Made by a program: the position numbers and the translations under genes. This document shows, piece by piece, positions 1-5,509 of a stretch of DNA of 5,509 nt (positions within the stretch are counted from its first letter, which is position 1; each line of letters begins with the position of its first letter). The notes beneath the pieces are model-generated. The model was given only the letters and a program-made list of their open reading frames with translations. It had not been told where the DNA came from and did not search any database. Location of the stretch: assembly GCA_014376915.1 (NCBI GenBank), contig JACMQP010000037.1:1-5509 (forward strand), read 5' to 3'. This DNA comes from Ramlibacter sp. GTDB lineage: Bacteria > Pseudomonadota > Gammaproteobacteria > Burkholderiales > Burkholderiaceae.

Positions 1-1
1 C

Positions 2-972
<971 letters not shown>

Positions 973-974
973 TC

Positions 975-1394
975 ATGGCGTTCGGCCGGCTGGAACGCAC
1001 CCAAGGGCCCCAGCCCATGAGCGAGATCAACGTCACACCGCTGGTGGACGTGATGCTGGTGCTGGTGGTGATCTTCATCATCACGGCGCCGCTGCTGGCC
1101 AGCTCGATCCGGCTCGACCTGCCGGGCACCGATGCCGCCAAGCCGAACGACGCCCCCCGCTTCGTGACCGTTGCGCTCGACGCCCAGGGCAAGCTGTTCC
1201 TGAACGATAAACCGGTCACGTCTGCCGAGCTTGCCGCCCGGCTGGCCGAAAGCGGCAAGCAGAATCCGGAAACCGAAGTCCAGTTGCGGGCCGACCAGGC
1301 CGTTGCCTACGGCCGGATCGTCGAGGTGATGGGCGCCGCGCAGAAAGCCGGCCTGAACCGCATTGGCTTCGTCGCCGAGCCTCGAACGCCCTGA
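975..1394 (+). CDS. exbD: ExbD/TolR-family biopolymer transport protein
   Basis: This is the partner of the upstream ExbB: a 139-residue protein with one N-terminal membrane anchor and a periplasmic domain. The signature [27 protein letters not shown] is seen at residues 15-41. Asp25 in the membrane segment is the conserved protonatable residue, at the same number as in E. coli ExbD. The rest (about 45-139) has the short strand-helix pattern of the ExbD periplasmic domain, including [18 protein letters not shown] and [16 protein letters not shown]. The length is normal for the family. The ATG lies 2 nt after the exbB stop, and the only Shine-Dalgarno candidate is a G-run (960-964) about 10 nt upstream, so coupling to exbB is likely. 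TolR is a less likely name because no tol-pal genes are seen. Confidence 0.93.
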   Translation: MAFGRLERTQGPQPMSEINVTPLVDVMLVLVVIFIITAPLLASSIRLDLPGTDAAKPNDAPRFVTVALDAQGKLFLNDKPVTSAELAARLAESGKQNPETEVQLRADQAVAYGRIVEVMGAAQKAGLNRIGFVAEPRTP

Positions 1395-1413
1395 GGGTCC
1401 GGCACTTTCGAGG
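1380..1413 (+). other. Weak stem-loop spanning the exbD stop
   Basis: CCTCGAA (1380-1386) can pair with TTCGAGG (1407-1413) in a 7-bp stem. Nested inside is CCC-TGA-GGG (1389-1397), which places the exbD stop codon in a triloop. There is no following T-run, so it is not a convincing intrinsic terminator. It overlaps the -35 area of the leuS promoter candidate and could be incidental. Confidence 0.25.
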
Positions 1414-1435
1414 GCGCACCCCTACAATTTGGGGG
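1399..1435 (+). promoter_or_regulatory. Candidate sigma-70 promoter for leuS
   Basis: The -10 hexamer TACAAT (1423-1428) matches the consensus at 5 of 6 positions and is the AT-richest spot in a very GC-rich region. The best -35 candidate is CCGGCA (1399-1404), only 3 of 6, with an 18-nt spacer. Standard geometry puts the transcript start at about 1435-1436, on or next to the leuS ATG at 1436. That would give leuS its own promoter apart from read-through from exbBD, and a transcript with essentially no leader. Confidence 0.55.
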
Positions 1436-4084
1436 ATGCAGGAAAAGTACAACCACCAGCAGGTCGAGAAGGCCGCCCAGGCGCACTGGACCGAACGCGA
1501 CGCCTACCGGGTCACCGAAGTCGCAGGCAAGAAGAAGTTCTATGCCTGCTCGATGCTGCCGTACCCGAGCGGCAAGCTGCACATGGGCCACGTGCGCAAC
1601 TACACCATCAACGACATGCTCACGCGCCACCTGCGCATGAACGGCTACAACGTGCTGATGCCGATGGGGTGGGACGCCTTCGGCCTGCCGGCCGAGAACG
1701 CCGCAATGAAGAACAAGGTGCCGCCGGCCAAGTGGACCTACGACAACATCGCCTACATGAAGCAGCAGATGCAGGCGATGGGGCTGGCGATCGACTGGAG
1801 CCGCGAGGTCGCCACCTGTGATCCGAGCTACTACAAATGGAACCAGTGGCTGTTCCTGAAGATGCTGGAAAAAGGCATCGCCTACCGCAAGACGCAGGTC
1901 GTCAACTGGGACCCGGTGGACCAGACGGTGCTGGCCAACGAACAGGTGATCGACGGCAAGGGCTGGCGCACCGGCGCGCCGGTCGAGAAGCGCGAAATCC
2001 CGGGCTACTACCTGAAGATCACCGACTACGCGGAGGAACTGCTGGACCACGCGCGGCACCAGCTGCCGGGCTGGCCAGAGCGGGTGAAGCTGATGCAGGA
2101 AAACTGGATCGGCAAGAGCGAGGGCGTGCGCTTCGCCTTTCCGCACGAGATCCGCGGCGCCGACGGCGAGCTGGTCGGCGACGGCAAGATGTACGTCTTC
2201 ACGACTCGCGCCGACACCGTCATGGGCGTCACTTTTTGCGCCGTTGCGCCGGAGCATCCGCTGGCGACGCACGCCGCGCGCAACAACCCGGAACTGGCCG
2301 CTTTCATCGAGGAGTGCGGTCAAGGCGGCACCACCGAGGCCGAGCTGGCGCTGCGCGAGAAGGTCGGCATGGAAACCGGCTTGCAGGTGACCCATCCGCT
2401 GTCGGGGCTGCCGGTCGACGTCTGGGTCGGCAACTACGTTCTCATGAGCTACGGCGACGGTGCCGTGATGGGCGTGCCCGGCCACGACGAGCGCGACTTC
2501 GAGTTCGCAATGAAGTACCGGCTCGACATCCTGCAGGTGGTGCACGTCGACGGCGAGCACTACGACTACAAGCACTGGCAGGACTGGTACGGCGACAAGC
2601 AGCGCGGCGTCACCATCAACTCCGATATCTTCAGCGGCTTCAGTTATCAGGAAGCCGTGAACGCGGTGGTGCACCACCTGCAGCAAAAGGACCTGGGCGA
2701 AAAAAAGGTCACCTGGCGGCTGCGCGACTGGGGCATCAGCCGCCAGCGCTACTGGGGCACGCCGATCCCGATCATCCATTGCGCCGAACACGGCGCGGTG
2801 CCGGTGCCGGAAGCCGACCTGCCGGTGGTGCTGCCGCTGGACTGCGTGCCGGACGGCTCGGGCAACCCGTTGAACAAGCGCGAGGACTTCCTGGCCTGCA
2901 ACTGCCCGGTCTGCGGCAAGCCGGCCCGGCGCGAGACCGACACGATGGACACCTTCGTCGATTCGTCCTGGTACTACATGCGCTACTGCGACCCGAAGAA
3001 CGACCAGGCGATGGTGGGCAGCGGCGCCAACTACTGGCTGCCGATGGACCAATACATCGGCGGCATCGAGCACGCCATCCTGCACCTGTTGTATGCGCGC
3101 TTCTGGACCAAGGTGATGCGCGACATGGGCCTGGTCCAGATCGACGAGCCGTTCACGAAGCTGCTGACGCAGGGCATGGTGCTGAACGAGTCGTTCGCCC
3201 GGACCGGAACCCAGGCCGGCAAGGAGTACTACTGGGCCCACGACCTGGATATCGTGCGCGACGAGCACGCCAAGGTGGTCTCGGCGACGTCGAAGGTCGA
3301 CGGCCTGCCGGTCACGTACGAGGGCTGGACCACGATGTCCAAGTCCAAGAACAACGGCGTCGACCCGCAGGCGCTGATCGATAAATTCGGCGCCGACACG
3401 GCGCGCCTGTACACCATGTTCACCGCGCCGCCCGAAGCCACGCTGGAGTGGAACGACGCGGCGCTGGAGGGCTCTCACCGCTTCCTGCGCCGGGTCTGGA
3501 ATTTCGGCCACAAGCTGCATGCCGGCGGCGGCGACATTGCGCAGCTGGCAGAGGGCAAGGGGGTCAAGGTCGCGTTCGGCAAGGACAGCAAGGCCTTGCG
3601 GCTGGAAATCCATTCGGTGCTCAGGCAGGTGGACTACGACTACCAGCGCATGCAGTACAACACCGTGGTTTCGGGCGCGATGAAGCTGCTCAACGCGCTG
3701 GAAGACTGCAAGGCGACTTCGGGCGTTGGCGTGCGTGAGGCGATGTACGAAGGCTTCGGGATCCTGCTGCGGGTGTTGTACCCGGCCACGCCCCACATCG
3801 CGCACGCGCTGTGGCAGGACCTGGGGTTCGCCCAGGCCCATGGCGAGCTGCTGGACGCGCCCTGGCCGCAGGTGGACCAGGATGCGCTGGAGCAGGACGA
3901 AACGGAACTCGTGCTGCAGGTCAACGGCAAGCTGCGCGGCTCGGTGCGGGTGCCGACCGGCGCCAGCAAGCACGAGATCGAGCAGCTCGCCGTCGCCAGC
4001 GAAGCCTTTCTGCAGCACTCCGGCGGCGCATCCGCCAGGAAGGTGATCGTGGTGCCTGGCCGGCTGGTCAACGTGGTGATCTGA
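1436..4084 (+). CDS. leuS: Leucyl-tRNA synthetase (LeuRS)
   Basis: This 882-residue class Ia synthetase attaches leucine to tRNA-Leu in the cytoplasm; E. coli LeuRS has 860 residues. The start MQEKY matches the E. coli MQEQY start, and no other Met occurs before residue 40. The HIGH motif is HMGH (49-52) within [11 protein letters not shown]. The CP1 editing domain (about 225-420) holds the threonine-rich [10 protein letters not shown] (T256, T257 and T261, the last equivalent to E. coli T252) and GHDERD with D351 and D354 (equivalent to D342/D345). [14 protein letters not shown] closes it. A Cys/His set (C449, H452, C488, C490, C493) may bind zinc. The signature loop is [11 protein letters not shown] with K636, preceded by Thr633 instead of the usual Lys. 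The anticodon-binding and C-terminal domains (to VNVVI) are complete. There is no Shine-Dalgarno at a normal distance. The stop overlaps lptE by 1 nt (TGATG). A frameshift-like cassette lies at codons 418-437. Confidence 0.98.
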   Translation: MQEKYNHQQVEKAAQAHWTERDAYRVTEVAGKKKFYACSMLPYPSGKLHMGHVRNYTINDMLTRHLRMNGYNVLMPMGWDAFGLPAENAAMKNKVPPAKWTYDNIAYMKQQMQAMGLAIDWSREVATCDPSYYKWNQWLFLKMLEKGIAYRKTQVVNWDPVDQTVLANEQVIDGKGWRTGAPVEKREIPGYYLKITDYAEELLDHARHQLPGWPERVKLMQENWIGKSEGVRFAFPHEIRGADGELVGDGKMYVFTTRADTVMGVTFCAVAPEHPLATHAARNNPELAAFIEECGQGGTTEAELALREKVGMETGLQVTHPLSGLPVDVWVGNYVLMSYGDGAVMGVPGHDERDFEFAMKYRLDILQVVHVDGEHYDYKHWQDWYGDKQRGVTINSDIFSGFSYQEAVNAVVHHLQQKDLGEKKVTWRLRDWGISRQRYWGTPIPIIHCAEHGAVPVPEADLPVVLPLDCVPDGSGNPLNKREDFLACNCPVCGKPARRETDTMDTFVDSSWYYMRYCDPKNDQAMVGSGANYWLPMDQYIGGIEHAILHLLYARFWTKVMRDMGLVQIDEPFTKLLTQGMVLNESFARTGTQAGKEYYWAHDLDIVRDEHAKVVSATSKVDGLPVTYEGWTTMSKSKNNGVDPQALIDKFGADTARLYTMFTAPPEATLEWNDAALEGSHRFLRRVWNFGHKLHAGGGDIAQLAEGKGVKVAFGKDSKALRLEIHSVLRQVDYDYQRMQYNTVVSGAMKLLNALEDCKATSGVGVREAMYEGFGILLRVLYPATPHIAHALWQDLGFAQAHGELLDAPWPQVDQDALEQDETELVLQVNGKLRGSVRVPTGASKHEIEQLAVASEAFLQHSGGASARKVIVVPGRLVNVVI
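2687..2746 (+). promoter_or_regulatory. Candidate dnaX-type -1 ribosomal frameshift cassette inside leuS
   Basis: Seen in order: the SD-like AAGGA (2687-2691), a 9-nt gap, and the heptamer A AAA AAG (2701-2707) in the zero-frame phase GAA AAA AAG (codons 422-424). A 5-nt spacer follows, then a perfect 10-bp inverted repeat, CTGGCGGCTG (2713-2722) and CAGCCGCCAG (2737-2746), with a 14-nt loop. Slip site, spacing, upstream SD and GC-rich stem all match the known E. coli dnaX arrangement. After a -1 slip the frame is open until TAA at 3382-3384, giving a predicted product of about 649 residues (424 of LeuRS plus 225 in the -1 frame). The pattern is visible in the sequence. Function is inference, because the arms encode conserved residues ([12 protein letters not shown]). 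Confidence 0.35.
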
Positions 4085-4575
4085 TGCGGCTGGCCCGTCG
4101 ATCCCTGCTCGTCGCCGCCCCCGCGCTGGCGCTCGCCGCCTGCGGCTTCCAGTTGCGCAAGGCGCCGGACTTCGCCTTCCAGACCATCTCCATCGGCGCG
4201 GCCGACGCGTCGACGCTGGGCAACGAGCTCAAGCGCAGCATCGCTTCCGGCGGTCAGGTCAGAGTGGTGCCACTGGCCCAGGCACAAGTGGTGCTCGACG
4301 TGCTGACCGACCAGCGCGAGAAGACCGTGGTCGGCGTCAACGCTTCCGGCCAGGTGCGCGAGTTCCAGTTGCGGATCCGCTTCAAGTTCAAGCTGCGCAC
4401 GCCCAGCGGCAAGGAACTGATCCCCGAAACCGAGTTGCTCCAGCAGCGCGACATCAGCTTCAACGAATCGGCCGTGTTGTCGAAGGAGGCCGAGGAGAAC
4501 CTGCTGTATCGCGACATGCAGGCCGACATCGTGCAGCAGCTGATGCGGCGGCTGGCGGCGATCAAGACGCTCTGA
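4084..4575 (+). CDS. lptE: LPS-assembly lipoprotein LptE
   Basis: This 163-residue outer-membrane lipoprotein plugs the LptD barrel and is needed to assemble lipopolysaccharide at the cell surface. The N-terminus has a basic segment (MRLARR), a hydrophobic stretch and the lipobox LAAC (17-20), so the mature protein would start at Cys20. The motif CGFQLR straight after the lipobox is characteristic of the family. Family-like segments follow: VVLDVLTDQREKTVVGVNASGQVREFQLRIRFKF, then LLQQRDISFNESAVLSKEAEENLLYRDMQADIVQQLMRRL. The length suits the shorter betaproteobacterial LptE. The ATG overlaps the leuS stop by 1 nt (TGATG), so translation is probably coupled and the gene is probably cotranscribed with leuS, the usual arrangement in proteobacteria. 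The C-terminus looks intact, which matters because the expected next gene, holA, is absent. Confidence 0.93.
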   Translation: MRLARRSLLVAAPALALAACGFQLRKAPDFAFQTISIGAADASTLGNELKRSIASGGQVRVVPLAQAQVVLDVLTDQREKTVVGVNASGQVREFQLRIRFKFKLRTPSGKELIPETELLQQRDISFNESAVLSKEAEENLLYRDMQADIVQQLMRRLAAIKTL

Positions 4576-4584
4576 CGGCGCCCC

Positions 4585-5067
4585 GTGGACCTCGACCGGG
4601 CCGACCTCAAGCTGCTGGAACTGCTGCAGCGGGACGGCCGGGCCACGGTGCAGGCCCTGTCGGAAGCCATCCACCTGTCCGCGCGTGCCACCCTGAACCG
4701 GGTGCGCAAGCTCGAAGCGCAGGGGATGATCGAGGGCTACCGGGCGCTGGTCAGCCGGGCGGCGCTCGCCGGCCAGATCGGGGTCTTCGCCGAGATCGCG
4801 CTCAAGGACCAGCGCCAGCCGTCGGTGCAGCGCTTCGAAAAGCGCATGGCGACCTCGCCCGAGGTGGTCGCCTGCTACATCATCAGCGGTCGCTTCGACT
4901 ACCTGGTGCGGCTGGGCTGCCCGGACCTGGACCACTACCACCGGCTGATCAGCGACTGGCTTGACGACCCGGCCCTCGGTGTCGAGAAGATCGTCACCAA
5001 CATCGAGCTGGCGACGATCAAGGAGTTCACGGGGTTTCCGGTGCCCAGGGCGCGGCCCGGAAACTGA
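4585..5067 (+). CDS. Lrp/AsnC-family transcriptional regulator
   Basis: This 160-residue regulator has the two standard Lrp/AsnC parts. The N-terminal winged helix-turn-helix (about 1-52) reads LDRADLKLLELLQRDGRATVQALSEAIHLSARATLNRVRKLEAQGMIEGY. The C-terminal RAM ligand and oligomerisation domain (about 65-145) includes VVACYIISGRFDYLVRL (94-110), where the G-x-x-D-Y pattern sits. I chose the GTG at 4585 because it gives the usual MDLDxxD family start and lies 9 nt after the lptE stop. Its Shine-Dalgarno is poor. Lrp proteins bind DNA as octamers and often regulate an adjacent amino-acid gene. The neighbour rocD makes an ornithine- or arginine-responsive role likely, but this is inference. 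The gene is in the same frame as lptE, separated by the stop and three codons. Its closeness to leuS-lptE suggests at least partial cotranscription with them. Confidence 0.93.
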   Translation: MDLDRADLKLLELLQRDGRATVQALSEAIHLSARATLNRVRKLEAQGMIEGYRALVSRAALAGQIGVFAEIALKDQRQPSVQRFEKRMATSPEVVACYIISGRFDYLVRLGCPDLDHYHRLISDWLDDPALGVEKIVTNIELATIKEFTGFPVPRARPGN

Positions 5068-5101
5068 CTTTCACGCGGCCCGGACGATGTCCTGCGCTGC
5101 T

Positions 5102-5164
5102 TCCGATTCGGACGCGGAGCGCTCGAATCGCGGCGGATCGGAGTGGCTTTCGGGCTGCCGATCG
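5102..5164. promoter_or_regulatory. Cluster of dyad half-sites upstream of rocD (possible Lrp-type operators)
   Basis: The 151-nt gap between the regulator and rocD holds related short motifs. An 11-bp palindrome TCCGATTCGGA lies at 5102-5112. CGAATCG (5124-5130) is the inverse of the CGATTCG inside it (5104-5110), offset by 20 bp. GATCGG (5136-5141) pairs with CCGATC (5158-5163). CTC..ATC and GAT..GAG form an imperfect dyad over 5122-5143. Lrp-family octamers typically bind several sites spaced by whole helical turns, so this could be the binding region of the adjacent regulator. The motifs are short and GC-rich, so chance cannot be excluded. Confidence 0.35.
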
Positions 5165-5189
5165 TCGCACCCCGCAGCATGCTCCACCT

Positions 5190-5212
5190 TAGACTGACTC
5201 CATTCACAGGAG
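5190..5212 (+). promoter_or_regulatory. rocD ribosome binding site, with a weak -10 candidate
   Basis: AGGAG (5208-5212) sits 6 nt before the rocD ATG. It is the best Shine-Dalgarno in the window and fixes that start. TAGACT (5190-5195) is a 4-of-6 match to a -10 box and would give a 5' leader of about 17 nt, but no acceptable -35 is seen, so the promoter part is tentative. The presence of a gap and a strong RBS suggests rocD is expressed on its own, apart from the packed genes upstream. Confidence 0.6.
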
Positions 5213-5218
5213 CCGGCC

Positions 5219-5509
5219 ATGGACAGCAAGACCTCGCATGATTTCATTGGCAAGGAAGCCCGCTACGGCGCACGCAACTACCAGCCGGTGGCGGTCGTGA
5301 TCGACCACGCGCGCGACTGCCTGGTGTGGGACGTCGAAGGCCGCGAATACATCGACATGATGGGTGCGTATTCGGCGGTCAGCCACGGCCATCTGCACCC
5401 GCGCATCGTGGCCGCGGCGCAGCGGCAACTGCAACGGGTGGCGGTCACGTCGCGGGCCTACCACGGCACCACGCTTGGACCGTTCCTGGAAAAGCTGTGC
5501 ACGATGACC
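5219..5509 (+). CDS. rocD: Ornithine--oxo-acid aminotransferase, N-terminal part (runs off the window)
   Basis: This is the first 97 codons of a PLP-dependent aminotransferase of fold type I, class III. The enzyme moves the delta-amino group of ornithine to 2-oxoglutarate, giving glutamate and glutamate-5-semialdehyde, in arginine/ornithine catabolism leading to proline or glutamate. The diagnostic segments are FIGKEARYGARNYQPV (9-24), the VWDVEGREYIDMMGAYSAVSHGHLHPRIV region (36-64) and VTSRAYHGTTLGPFLEKL (76-93). These fit ornithine aminotransferase better than acetylornithine or 4-aminobutyrate aminotransferases. The PLP lysine lies beyond the window. The ATG is preceded by AGGAG at 6 nt. 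The adjacent Lrp/AsnC gene is a plausible regulator. Substrate is inferred from family resemblance of the N-terminus only. Confidence 0.88.
   Translation, partial: MDSKTSHDFIGKEARYGARNYQPVAVVIDHARDCLVWDVEGREYIDMMGAYSAVSHGHLHPRIVAAAQRQLQRVAVTSRAYHGTTLGPFLEKLCTMT

Noticed and set aside
1307..4018. A 903-codon open frame on the - strand covering leuS
   Set aside because: It mirrors leuS and is rich in His/Arg/Val/Ala/Leu, as expected from antisense reading of GC-rich codons. No recognisable domain is seen, and leuS is certain on the + strand.
4022..4036. GGCGG/CCGCC small inverted repeat near the leuS end
   Set aside because: Only 5 bp within coding sequence and no T-run; expected by chance at this GC content.
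4084..4143. Twin-arginine (Tat) signal on LptE (residues ARRSLL)
   Set aside because: The motif lacks the consensus F-L-K part, and the basic end plus lipobox LAAC fits a standard Sec lipoprotein signal.
3640..4941. A 433-codon open frame on the - strand across the leuS end, lptE and the Lrp gene
   Set aside because: It crosses three well-supported + strand genes and has no recognisable motif, so it is a shadow of GC-biased third positions.

Overview
The window is about 5.5 kb of GC-rich bacterial chromosome. It is densely coding, and every supported gene lies on the + strand. The order dapB - exbB - exbD - leuS - lptE, together with the protein sequences, points to a betaproteobacterium of the order Burkholderiales. 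The best match from memory is Comamonadaceae or a neighbouring lineage. This placement rests on remembered gene order and protein motifs, not on a database search.

Layout: (1) 2-235, the last 77 codons of dapB (lysine and peptidoglycan precursor synthesis), overlapping by 4 nt with (2) 232-972 exbB and (3) 975-1394 exbD, the inner-membrane proton-channel pair that energises TonB-dependent uptake. The last ~30 codons of exbB look like a palindromic repeat element captured in frame. (4) A 41-nt gap holds a good -10 box only 8 nt from the leuS start, which predicts a leaderless or nearly leaderless mRNA. (5) 1436-4084 leuS, a complete leucyl-tRNA synthetase. (6) 4084-4575 lptE, the outer-membrane LPS-assembly lipoprotein, overlapping leuS by 1 nt. 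(7) 4585-5067, an Lrp/AsnC-family regulator that begins 9 nt after lptE. (8) A 151-nt gap with a cluster of CGATTCG/CCGATC-type dyads and a strong Shine-Dalgarno. (9) 5219-end, the first 97 codons of rocD, ornithine aminotransferase.

Functional logic: the left part is a housekeeping and envelope cluster (lysine/DAP synthesis, energy transduction, tRNA charging, LPS export). The right part looks like an amino-acid catabolism module, a local Lrp-type regulator next to ornithine aminotransferase. The junction lies directly after lptE. There I would expect holA (DNA polymerase III delta subunit) and then proA in related genomes, so a rearrangement or insertion is likely.

The most unusual signal is inside leuS at 2687-2746: an AAGGA Shine-Dalgarno-like element, a 9-nt gap, an in-phase A AAA AAG slippery heptamer, a 5-nt spacer and a perfect 10-bp GC-rich stem. 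This is the architecture of the dnaX programmed -1 frameshift cassette, and the -1 frame then stays open to 3384. It may be coincidental because the arms fall on conserved residues, but it can be tested by comparative codon analysis.
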